NCBI GenBank assembly: GCA_019638625.1
Contig: JAHBTK010000001.1
Span: forward strand, 1-64,000
From: Chitinophagaceae bacterium
GTDB taxonomy: Bacteria > Bacteroidota > Bacteroidia > Chitinophagales > Chitinophagaceae
Length of the DNA stretch: 64,000 bases
Reading direction: 5' to 3'
Made by a program: the position numbers and the translations under genes. Shown piece after piece: positions 37,071 to 45,614 of this stretch. Each line of letters begins with the position of its first letter. Position 1 is the first letter of the stretch. The notes beneath the pieces are model-generated. The model saw only the letters and a list, made by a program, of their open reading frames with translations. It made no database searches and had not been told where the DNA came from.

Positions 37071-40000
37071 ATGAGACCATTTTTACTTTTTCTGCTGGCT
37101 TTAGTTTCCTGGAATGGATTGCTGGCACAATCGAGTTTTTCAACCGCAGAGGCGATTGATGCCGGAAGCTCCAAAACGGCTACGATCAGCGGCGGTAAAC
37201 AGTATCATTATTATAAAACGCTGTTGCCTGCCGACGGTACAGTAAAAGTGTACCTGGAGGGTACGCATACAGGCGGCAGCGCCGGGTCCTTCTCCTTTTA
37301 TGCCTACGACAAAAGCCGCCGCCAGATCGCATACCAGGGTGTCATAGGCAACGGTTCCGCCGTGCAGGGCAATACTGTAAGGGATACCATTGAAATATAT
37401 TCCCGTGCTGCGGACAGCATTTACCTGCTGCTATACCAGGGCAGCAGCCGGTCCTACAATTTCAGTATCAGTTATGAAGTAGCCGATCAGAGCGTCAATG
37501 ATGCGGAGCCGAACGGCAGCTTTGTAGAAGCAATTGATATAGCGCACAACGTTGCTGCCCCCGGGCATTTGGGGTATATAGCCGATGGTATCACTGATAG
37601 TTATGACTATTACAAAGCACTGCTGCCCGTTGATGGTGCAGTGAAAATATATCTTGATGGCACGCATACAGGGGGCAGCACCGGGTCCTTTTCCGTATAT
37701 GTCTATGACAAATCAAGAAGGCAGATCGCATACAAAGGTGTAGTGGGCAATGGGCAGTCACAGCGGGGAGAAATCGTCAGCGATTCGCTTACCGTTCATT
37801 CCCGTGCCGCCGACAGTATCTACATATTACTTTACCAGGGCAGTACCCGCTCCTATAGTTACCGGTTGAGATACATTGTTACAGACAGGAATCCTAATGA
37901 CCCGGAACCGAATAACAGCTATGCAACAGCAGCTCCTTTGAACATGGATGAAATAATGGAAGGGCAATTGGGCTATGTAGCCGATGGTGTAATGGATCAG
38001 TATGATTATTATAAAACCCTGCTGCCTGCCGATGGTACAGTGAAAGTATACCTGGAAGGCACGCATACAGGAGGCAGCGCCGGCTCCTTCTCTTTCTATG
38101 CCTACGATAACAGCCGCCGCCAGATCGCCTACCAGGGCGTTATCGGCAATGGCTCGGCAGTGCAGGGCAATACGGTGCGCGATACTATCTATATTACGTC
38201 CCGCGCAGCAGACAGTATTTACCTGGTCTTGTATCAGGGTAGCAACCGGTCATATACGTATAAACTGCGTTATGAAGTGATTGATCAGAGTCCGGGCGAT
38301 CCGGAACCCAACGGTAGCTTTGGAGAAGCTGTTGATATAGCGCACAACATTACTGCTGCCGGGCACCTGGGCTATACAGCCGACGGTGTAAGGGATCAGT
38401 ATGATTATTATAAAACGTTGCTGCCAGCCGATGGTACAGTGAAAGTGTACCTGGAAGGCACGCATACAGGAGGCAGCGCCGGCTCCTTCTCTTTCTATGC
38501 CTACGATAACAGCAGTCGCCAGATCGCCTACGAGGGTGTTATCGGCAACGGCTCGGCCGTACAGGGCGATACGGTGCGTGATACGATCTATATTACCTCC
38601 CGCGGAGCCGACAGCATTTACCTGCTGTTGTACCAGGGCAGCAGCCGGTCTTACGGCTATACCCTGCGTTACGAGGTAATTGATCAAAGTGACAATGATC
38701 CCGAACCCAACGGCAGCTTTGGTCAGGCAGTTGATATTGAACATAATGTTACAGCCGTCGGTCACCTGGGCTATACAGCCGACGGTGTAATGGATCAGTA
38801 TGATTATTATAAAACGTTGCTGCCCGCCGATGGTACGGTGAAAGTGTACCTGGAAGGCAAACATACGGGCGGCAGCGCCGGTTCTTTCTCCTTCTACGCT
38901 TACGATAAAAGCCGGCGCCAGATCGCATTTAAAGGAACCTTAGGCAATAGTTCAGCCGTGCAGGGTAATACAGTATATGATACCGTTTATATCACTTCCC
39001 GCGGGGCCGACAGTATTTACCTGGTCTTGTACCAGGGCAGTAGCCGATCATATACGTATACCCTGCGTTACGAAGTAATTGATCAAAGCGATAATGACCC
39101 GGAACCCAACGGCAGCTTCGGAGCAGCCGTTGATATAGCGCATAATATTACTGCTGCCGGTCACCTGGGGTATATAGTAGACGGTGTGACGGATCAGTAC
39201 GATTATTATAAAACCCTGCTGCCTGCCGATGGCACAGTCACTGTATATCTTGAAGGCACCCATACGGGTGGCAGCGCCGGCTCCTTTTCTTTTTACGCCT
39301 ACGATAAAAGCCGCCGCCAGATCGCTTACCAGGGGGTTATAGGCAATGGTACGGCCGTGCAGGGCAATATCGTGCGGGATACCATTGAAATACCTTCCCG
39401 TGGAGCAGACAGCTTATACTTCCTGGTATACCAGGGCGCCAGCCGGTCCTACAGCTATAAAATACGCTATACCATGCCCGACGCGCTGGAAGGAGATCCC
39501 GAGCCGAACAATACATTTAATGAAGCGGTTTCATTCAATCTTGGCGATACCTTAAGAGGCCTGATCGGGTATGTGGCCAATGGCGTGAACGATGCCAATG
39601 ACTATTATATTACTGCCATTCCCGCAAACGGAAACTTTACTATACTGGCAGAGGGACTCAATACCGGGGTAAGCAGCGCAGGGTTCTCCCTGTATGTTTA
39701 TACAAAAGACCGCCGGCAGGTCGGGTTCAAATCTCTGAGGACTGCTGCTCCCGGCGATGTGTTTAAAGATACCCTCACGGTTAACTGCATCAGCTCCGAC
39801 TCTGTATATGTACTGGTTTACCAGCCGTCTTCCGCCCGGTCATTTAATTATAGCCTGCGGTTCGCATTTGAAGCGCAGCAACCGGAAGCAAAGATCGCTT
39901 ACCTGAGAGCAGGAGGTACCTACGAGTTTACCAGCGAATCAACCCTGGCTACAAAATACACCTGGAGCATGGGTAACGGAGAACAGTACACGACCGTGGC

Positions 40001-42293
40001 GCCACCATTGATCACCTATAAGCCGGGAGGTTATGATGTGCGGCTGATCGTGGAAAATGAACTGTGCCGGCTGAGGGACACTACCATACTGGAACTGGTG
40101 GTGAACGGCCTGGACAGGTACACGCCTGAGTCGGGTGGGCCGGGTAATATACTGTTTACTGCGTATGGTGGAGGCTTTCATGAGGGGATGACTGTACAGT
40201 TAAAGCAGGGAGGAGTTGTCAAAACCTCGGTGGATACCGCCAGTTGGACAAATGACCGGGGCAGCGTTTTCACTGCTGTTATTGATATGCATGAAGCGCC
40301 GCTGGGTGTATATGATGTGATCATTTCAACCAATGACACCACTTACAATATACCCCGAGGATATGTTACAGAAGGTTTGGTAAGAAAGTTAACAGGAGAA
40401 ATAGTAGGTAGGAATATCATACGGTTTAATACAGATAATGTGTACACTATGAGAGTACATAATGAAGGTAATACGATGGCAGGGCATACTGAGGTCTACT
40501 TTCTTACTCCTATGGATATGGAAGTGACGAGGCTGGATAGCCTGCTGCTGGGTTCATATAACGACATTGCGCTGGATACCATCAGGGAGTATTCGATTGT
40601 CACCAAAGAAAGGGGATATCCGTATGATGGAAAGTTGTGGGCGTATTATGTTGCCGGTATTCCCGCCGGGGAATACCAGGATCTGAGCTTTAACCTGAAT
40701 GCTACTACGATTGGAAAAGAAAAAATACACCTTTGGGTAAAAGGACCGTATTCAGGTTCGGAATACAGTTCCATTTTTGACGACTGCATTAAATCTATTT
40801 TAAAGACAGGTGTTGATCTTTCTATGGATGTAGTTAGTACCATACCCGGATTAGACTGTGTTGCAAATGCTGTTAAACTGGGTGTTACGTCTTTATATAC
40901 AGCAGGAAGTTATTTGTGGAACAAGTTTACAGGCGGTAGCGGCGGTGGCGTAAAAACCGGCGCTTCGCTTTCCAAAGCCCTGGCGAGTGCGGCTAAGAAT
41001 TGTGCGGGTGAAGCTGCGTTGATATCCGTTGTCGGCGCAGAAGCAGCCCCGTTTGTGGAGCTGGTTGATTTTTATTCAGATGCTGTACTTCTCGGATTAA
41101 ACCTTGGAGATAATATTATAAATATCAAGGAGAAATGCAAGGAAGATCCTGAAGATGAGAAAGAGAAAGAGATAGACTCCAGGGCTTCTCTCGACCCCAA
41201 TACCAAATCGGGACCCTCCGGCTTCGGGCAAGCCAGGTTTATCAGTGGTAACGATAAACGTATGAGCTATACAGTATTGTTTGAAAATATGAATACTGCT
41301 ACGCTGCCGGCTCAGGAGGTGATCATCCTGGATACGCTCGATAAGAATGTATATGATCTGTCTACCTTCAGCCCCAAACAGTTCGGATTTGGGTCACAGT
41401 CATATCATATTCCTGCGGGTGCAAAGGAATACGTGGAAGATATCAGCTATACCCAGGACTTATCGGTAAGGTTTTATATTCATATGGATGAGGGAACGGG
41501 TATCATAAAGGCCACTTTTAAAACCATCGATAAGGCAACAGGAACCATAACCGCCGATCCCCTGGCTGGGTTTTTACCTCCCAATATAACGGCTCCGGAA
41601 GGAGAAGGATACATAAGCTTCTCTGTTAACATGAAGGACAACCTTCCGAACGGAACCGTAATTGCAAACAGGGCGTCTATTATTTTTGATACGAATGAAC
41701 CTATTATAACCGATGTGTGGAGCAACTCTATTGACCGCAATCTCCCGTCGTCTTTGGTAACAGAAGCCAGAAAGGTTACCGACAGCACAATAGTAGTAAA
41801 AGTGAATGGCAATGATGCGGAGAGTGGTATCAGGATTTACCACCTGTATTATTCAGAAAATGATGAGCCCTACAGGTACGGCGGAAAAATAAAAGACTCG
41901 TCCCTGGTGAAAGTCAATTCTGTAAGTACATATAGCTTCTACAGCATTTCGGAAGACAAAGTAGGTAACCTGGAAGCTAAAACAGGTGCTGCCGAAGCAA
42001 CGGTAAGCATGAAGCCTGAAGAACCGGTAAATAATGACGGACAGTTGATCCTCTACCCCGTTCCTTCCAACGGTATCATCAACCTGGAGATGGACATACC
42101 CGAAACCCAGCAGGTGTTGATCAGCGTGTACTCCGCTTCCGGGCAAAGGGTGGCAGAACTGTATAACGGCACTACCAGCGGACAATTGAAAATTTCGAGG
42201 ACGCTGTACCAGCTCAGCAGCGGATTGTATTTTGTGCATGCCAGGGGTAGTAAAGGTCTTAACCTGAAAAAGAAAATCGTTTTGGTAAAATAG
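37071..42293 (+). CDS. Giant T9SS type A cargo protein with seven PPC-like repeats
   Basis: A 1740-residue secreted protein. After a signal peptide (near LLAQ, residue 19) come seven beta-sandwich units of 133 residues, each with HTGGS, SFYAYDKSRRQIAY and DSIYLLLYQGSSRSY, resembling bacterial pre-peptidase C-terminal domains. A PKD-like domain follows at about 945-1010 (TKYTWSMGNGEQYTT), then an Ig-like stretch. A glycine/alanine-rich hydrophobic segment with predicted helices lies at about 1253-1360. A repeat-type domain ending NRASIIFDTNEPI is at about 1400-1550. A type A sorting domain closes the protein (LYPVPSNGIINLEM, SSGLYFVHARG). The protein should be displayed or released by T9SS. 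No enzymatic domain is recognised; adhesion or sensing is likely. Confidence 0.85.
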   Translation: MRPFLLFLLALVSWNGLLAQSSFSTAEAIDAGSSKTATISGGKQYHYYKTLLPADGTVKVYLEGTHTGGSAGSFSFYAYDKSRRQIAYQGVIGNGSAVQGNTVRDTIEIYSRAADSIYLLLYQGSSRSYNFSISYEVADQSVNDAEPNGSFVEAIDIAHNVAAPGHLGYIADGITDSYDYYKALLPVDGAVKIYLDGTHTGGSTGSFSVYVYDKSRRQIAYKGVVGNGQSQRGEIVSDSLTVHSRAADSIYILLYQGSTRSYSYRLRYIVTDRNPNDPEPNNSYATAAPLNMDEIMEGQLGYVADGVMDQYDYYKTLLPADGTVKVYLEGTHTGGSAGSFSFYAYDNSRRQIAYQGVIGNGSAVQGNTVRDTIYITSRAADSIYLVLYQGSNRSYTYKLRYEVIDQSPGDPEPNGSFGEAVDIAHNITAAGHLGYTADGVRDQYDYYKTLLPADGTVKVYLEGTHTGGSAGSFSFYAYDNSSRQIAYEGVIGNGSAVQGDTVRDTIYITSRGADSIYLLLYQGSSRSYGYTLRYEVIDQSDNDPEPNGSFGQAVDIEHNVTAVGHLGYTADGVMDQYDYYKTLLPADGTVKVYLEGKHTGGSAGSFSFYAYDKSRRQIAFKGTLGNSSAVQGNTVYDTVYITSRGADSIYLVLYQGSSRSYTYTLRYEVIDQSDNDPEPNGSFGAAVDIAHNITAAGHLGYIVDGVTDQYDYYKTLLPADGTVTVYLEGTHTGGSAGSFSFYAYDKSRRQIAYQGVIGNGTAVQGNIVRDTIEIPSRGADSLYFLVYQGASRSYSYKIRYTMPDALEGDPEPNNTFNEAVSFNLGDTLRGLIGYVANGVNDANDYYITAIPANGNFTILAEGLNTGVSSAGFSLYVYTKDRRQVGFKSLRTAAPGDVFKDTLTVNCISSDSVYVLVYQPSSARSFNYSLRFAFEAQQPEAKIAYLRAGGTYEFTSESTLATKYTWSMGNGEQYTTVAPPLITYKPGGYDVRLIVENELCRLRDTTILELVVNGLDRYTPESGGPGNILFTAYGGGFHEGMTVQLKQGGVVKTSVDTASWTNDRGSVFTAVIDMHEAPLGVYDVIISTNDTTYNIPRGYVTEGLVRKLTGEIVGRNIIRFNTDNVYTMRVHNEGNTMAGHTEVYFLTPMDMEVTRLDSLLLGSYNDIALDTIREYSIVTKERGYPYDGKLWAYYVAGIPAGEYQDLSFNLNATTIGKEKIHLWVKGPYSGSEYSSIFDDCIKSILKTGVDLSMDVVSTIPGLDCVANAVKLGVTSLYTAGSYLWNKFTGGSGGGVKTGASLSKALASAAKNCAGEAALISVVGAEAAPFVELVDFYSDAVLLGLNLGDNIINIKEKCKEDPEDEKEKEIDSRASLDPNTKSGPSGFGQARFISGNDKRMSYTVLFENMNTATLPAQEVIILDTLDKNVYDLSTFSPKQFGFGSQSYHIPAGAKEYVEDISYTQDLSVRFYIHMDEGTGIIKATFKTIDKATGTITADPLAGFLPPNITAPEGEGYISFSVNMKDNLPNGTVIANRASIIFDTNEPIITDVWSNSIDRNLPSSLVTEARKVTDSTIVVKVNGNDAESGIRIYHLYYSENDEPYRYGGKIKDSSLVKVNSVSTYSFYSISEDKVGNLEAKTGAAEATVSMKPEEPVNNDGQLILYPVPSNGIINLEMDIPETQQVLISVYSASGQRVAELYNGTTSGQLKISRTLYQLSSGLYFVHARGSKGLNLKKKIVLVK
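37137..39870 (+). repeat. Seven tandem 399-bp repeat units
   Basis: Equivalent positions of the units (the codon for the first aromatic or equivalent residue before the YY pair) fall at 37203, 37602, 38001, 38400, 38799, 39198 and 39597. The spacing is exactly 399 bases, or 133 codons, every time. Units 3, 4 and 5 are the most alike at DNA level; units 2 and 7 are the most diverged. No insertion or deletion has occurred in any unit. Confidence 0.93.
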
Positions 42294-42322
42294 GTGCTAC
42301 CCTGAAAGGTCAGTCCTTTACC

Positions 42323-42351
42323 AGCCGGGGGCGAAAGCCTCCGGCTTTTTT
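42323..42351 (+). terminator. Terminator of the sigma-CHAT-T9SS operon
   Basis: AGCCGGGGGC pairs with GCCTCCGGCT (one wobble) around a GAAA loop and is followed by a run of T. It lies 30 bases after the stop codon of the giant cargo gene. Confidence 0.92.
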
Positions 42352-42441
42352 ATCAAAACTTTTCGGAGCTTTTGTACAGGCATGTTGGATTCTTTTGAAT
42401 ATTTGTTAGCTGTAAGCTTTACCGGCTGACAAAATATTTCA

Positions 42442-44844
42442 ATGAAAAAAGGATTTTCTTTCATATATAACCGGATAAGAAAGTTAAGAGGAAGAACTAA
42501 AATCTTTTTGTTGATATTGCCTGTATTCCTGATCTGGTTCTGGTTTTGTCTGCCGGACCCTTTATTTAATATATCCACTTCGCATGTTATAGAAGCATCC
42601 AATGGCGATCTGCTGGGCGCTACCATTGCGGCGGATGGACAGTGGCGTTTCCCGCACAACCCTACTGTACCGGACAAATTCAGGGACTGCATTATAACAT
42701 TTGAGGATAAACGCTTTTATTATCATCCGGGAGTAGACCCGGCGGCTATTGCCCGGGCGATCCGGCAAAACATCAGTTCCGGTAGCCGGGTGAGTGGCGG
42801 CAGCACGCTGAGCATGCAGGTGATCCGGTTGGCGCGTAATAAACCGAGGAACATCTGGCACAAAGTAGTGGAAAGCCTGATGGCGGTCCGGCTGGAAACG
42901 AGGTATTCCAAAAGAAATATTTTGTCATTGTATGCTTCCAATGCACCTTTTGGCACCAATGTGATCGGGCTGGATGCTGCTGCCTGGCGGTATTATGGTC
43001 GCAGCGCAGAACAACTGAGCTGGGGTGAGATGGCAGCATTGGCGGTATTGCCCAATGCACCGGGATTGGTACACCCCGGAAGAAACAGGGAGCGGTTGCT
43101 GCAAAAAAGAAATTTCCTGCTGGATAAATTATTGCAGGAACAGATAATAGACAGCAGCACCTGCTACCTTTCCAAACTGGAGCCTCTGCCGGATGCCCCC
43201 AAACCACTACCACAACTGACGCCACATTTGCTGCAGCGTTTCAGAAAGGAACGGAAAAAAGGGACGACCACGTTATTGCACAGCACAGTTTCAAAATTAC
43301 TGCAGGAAACGGTAATACGGATCACAGAACAGCATCATAATATATTAAAAGGCAATGGTATTAATAATATCTGCGCCCTGGTGCTGGATGTGGAAACCGG
43401 GAATACCCTTGCTTATGTAGGGAATGCCTGGCATCCGGAAGACCCGGCATTACAGAGTCATGTGGACATTATCAATTCACTGCGAAGTCCCGGTAGTACC
43501 TTGAAGCCGGTTTTGTATGCAGCCATGCTGAATGACGGACTGATATTACCGCATTCGCTGGTCCCGGATATCCCGACACAGATAGGAGGGTACACTCCTC
43601 AGAATTTCGATTATGACTATGATGGTGCTGTACCGGCTTCAAAGGCCTTGTCCCGGTCTTTGAATGTGCCTTCCGTGCGGATGCTGCGCGATTATAAATA
43701 CCAACGTTTTTATGATAACCTGAAAAGGCTGGGCATTACCACGCTTAACCGGCCGGCCGGTACGTATGGTTTGTCGTTGGTGCTGGGCGGCTGCGAAGTA
43801 ACTCCCTGGCAACTGGGAAGCGTGTATGCAGGGATGGCCAGAACGCTGCTTCATTCGCATGCCAACCGGGGAAAAATTAACCCGGCAGACTTCCGGATGG
43901 CGCGGTATGACAGAGAAGAAAAAAACACAAGGGCGCTACAGGCGATCAATTTCCTCGATCCCCTTTCTATCTGGTTTATGTTTCAGGCAATGGAAGAAGT
44001 GATGCGCCCGGGAGAAGAGGGCTTATGGAAACAATTCAGCAGTTCTCAACGGGTAGCCTGGAAAACCGGTACCAGCTTTGGCTTCCGGGATGCATGGGCG
44101 GTTGGGGTCACGCCAGGGCACGTGATCGTGGTGTGGGTGGGTAATGGCAGCGGTGAGGGCAGGCCGGGGCTGATCGGCGTGCAGACGGCAGCGCCTGTAA
44201 TGTTTGACATTGTGAAAGCCCTGCCCAATACCGGATGGTTTGAGCAACCTGTGGCGGAGTCTGCTGTAGTAGGCATATGCCGGCACAGTGGTATGCGGGC
44301 GGGAATGGACTGTGTAACCACAGATTCACTACCGGTAGCGCCGGCAGGGGAATATGCTCCTCAATGTAAATATCACACTGCCATTCACCTGGATGAATCA
44401 CAACAGTATCGGGTAAACGAGAGCTGTATGGCGCCTTCAAAAATGATTACGAGGAAATGGTTCATACTTCCGCCGGTGATGGAATGGTATTATCGCCGCC
44501 GGCATTTCGACTACCAGCCGACGCCACCTTATAAAGCCGATTGTATGATAGCCGGTTCCGGCAGGGTAATTGACCTGGTATACCCTGAGCAGCATGCAAA
44601 AATTTATATCCCGCTCGACTTAAGCGGTGAGCGAAGCAAAGTAGTATTCATTGCGGCGCACCAGCGGCCAGGTACAAAAATCCACTGGCATATAGACGAT
44701 GAATTTATAACCACTACTACCAATTTTCATCAACTGGCCGTCGCGCCTGCCCCGGGAAAACATTTTGTTACCATTGTGGATGAAAACGGGGAACGATTAA
44801 CAAGACCGTTTGATATCCTGGATGCCAGGAAGGACCAGGAGTAG
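42442..44844 (+). CDS. pbpC: Penicillin-binding protein 1C
   Basis: An 800-residue class A penicillin-binding protein that polymerises and cross-links peptidoglycan. One membrane helix (about 20-38) is followed by the GT51 glycosyltransferase with TFEDKRFYYHPG (catalytic Glu88) and GGSTLSMQVIRL. The transpeptidase has SPGSTLKP (nucleophile Ser352, Lys355), SRSLNVPSVR (SxN) and WKTGTSFG (KTG at 541). The final 100 residues match the C-terminal beta-sandwich of PBP1C proteins. All catalytic residues are present. In many bacteria pbpC lies beside an alpha-2-macroglobulin gene; none is seen here. It follows the operon terminator at 42323-42351 and so should have its own promoter. Confidence 0.94.
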   Translation: MKKGFSFIYNRIRKLRGRTKIFLLILPVFLIWFWFCLPDPLFNISTSHVIEASNGDLLGATIAADGQWRFPHNPTVPDKFRDCIITFEDKRFYYHPGVDPAAIARAIRQNISSGSRVSGGSTLSMQVIRLARNKPRNIWHKVVESLMAVRLETRYSKRNILSLYASNAPFGTNVIGLDAAAWRYYGRSAEQLSWGEMAALAVLPNAPGLVHPGRNRERLLQKRNFLLDKLLQEQIIDSSTCYLSKLEPLPDAPKPLPQLTPHLLQRFRKERKKGTTTLLHSTVSKLLQETVIRITEQHHNILKGNGINNICALVLDVETGNTLAYVGNAWHPEDPALQSHVDIINSLRSPGSTLKPVLYAAMLNDGLILPHSLVPDIPTQIGGYTPQNFDYDYDGAVPASKALSRSLNVPSVRMLRDYKYQRFYDNLKRLGITTLNRPAGTYGLSLVLGGCEVTPWQLGSVYAGMARTLLHSHANRGKINPADFRMARYDREEKNTRALQAINFLDPLSIWFMFQAMEEVMRPGEEGLWKQFSSSQRVAWKTGTSFGFRDAWAVGVTPGHVIVVWVGNGSGEGRPGLIGVQTAAPVMFDIVKALPNTGWFEQPVAESAVVGICRHSGMRAGMDCVTTDSLPVAPAGEYAPQCKYHTAIHLDESQQYRVNESCMAPSKMITRKWFILPPVMEWYYRRRHFDYQPTPPYKADCMIAGSGRVIDLVYPEQHAKIYIPLDLSGERSKVVFIAAHQRPGTKIHWHIDDEFITTTTNFHQLAVAPAPGKHFVTIVDENGERLTRPFDILDARKDQE

Positions 44845-44937
44845 CTTGCCTGCCGGCAGGGAGGGAGGCATCTATTTTCGCACCCGTCGTTGCATTCCAG
44901 CGGCAGGTCGGGAGAAGCAATCTCCAGGTGGCAAGCT
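44843..44937. terminator. Structured convergent region with inverted repeats
   Basis: AGCTTGCC (44843-44850) and GGCAAGCT (44930-44937) are perfect inverted copies bounding the gap between pbpC and the convergent deformylase-like gene. Inside lie the palindrome CCTGCCGGCAGG and a hairpin GGAGA-AGCAA-TCTCC. T-tracts are poor, so this may act as a two-way transcription stop by structure rather than as a classic terminator. Confidence 0.4.
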
Positions 44938-45576
44938 TTATTCTTCCAGCAACAACTGCGAAGTGCGGGGTGAATGATATTCCCGGTACATCTTATTTTT
45001 TTGCTCTTCCAGCCTGTCAGTCAGTAATATGCCAAACAGGTGATCGGTTTCATGCTGAAAAATGACTGCCGTAAAATCTTCTATCATTTCAATATGCTGT
45101 CCTCCCTTTATATCAGTATAGGAAACCATGATGGTATAACTTCTTACGACCTCACCCCTTTTGTCGGAAAAGGACAGGTCCCCTTCCATTCCGAGTCTCA
45201 ACAAGCCGGAGCGCCATACTATTTTGGGATTGATAAAAAACTCAAAAGGCGCTCCTTCTTTATCAAATCGTTGCACCCATACCAGGTTCCTGTTGACGCC
45301 CACCTGCGGCGCCGCGATCCCCACCCCGCCAACAGCGGTATCCGTAACAGCTTTGTACATCCGCTGTTTAAGCAATGGCAGTAAAGGGTCGTTCCAGGCG
45401 ATATCGGTAGAGATTGCCTTTAGCGCCTGCAAACCCTCCGGCTCACTTAATGGAATGATCCTGAGCATGGCAGACGTATCGCCGCCGGTGATCAACTGTC
45501 GTTCCGGTTCGGTAAAAAACTGTGCTGAAAGATGGGTGGACCAGCAAAAGCATGATATTATAAAGAAGAATTTCAT
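44938..45576 (-). CDS. Exported peptide-deformylase-like protein with altered metal site
   Basis: A 212-residue protein with a signal peptide (to about LSAQ, residue 19), which is unusual for this cytoplasmic enzyme family. The three deformylase motifs are GVGIAAPQ (84-91, normal), EGDLS (131-135, normally EGCLS) and HETDH (175-179, normal). The metal-binding Cys is therefore Asp133, with both His ligands and the catalytic Glu kept. Between them, FFINPKIVW and KRGEVVRSYTIMV follow the normal fold. It could be a metal enzyme with changed specificity, perhaps a periplasmic amidase, or a non-catalytic binder. It is not likely to be the housekeeping deformylase. Confidence 0.8.
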   Translation of the reverse strand: MKFFFIISCFCWSTHLSAQFFTEPERQLITGGDTSAMLRIIPLSEPEGLQALKAISTDIAWNDPLLPLLKQRMYKAVTDTAVGGVGIAAPQVGVNRNLVWVQRFDKEGAPFEFFINPKIVWRSGLLRLGMEGDLSFSDKRGEVVRSYTIMVSYTDIKGGQHIEMIEDFTAVIFQHETDHLFGILLTDRLEEQKNKMYREYHSPRTSQLLLEE

Positions 45577-45614
45577 AGCAACTAAATTATGGTAAACTAA
45601 AACGGTGCGCTGTA

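Noticed and set aside
37137..39870. Regular repeats considered as a CRISPR array
   Set aside because: Units are 399 bases, in frame and protein-coding throughout; there are no short repeats with unique spacers.
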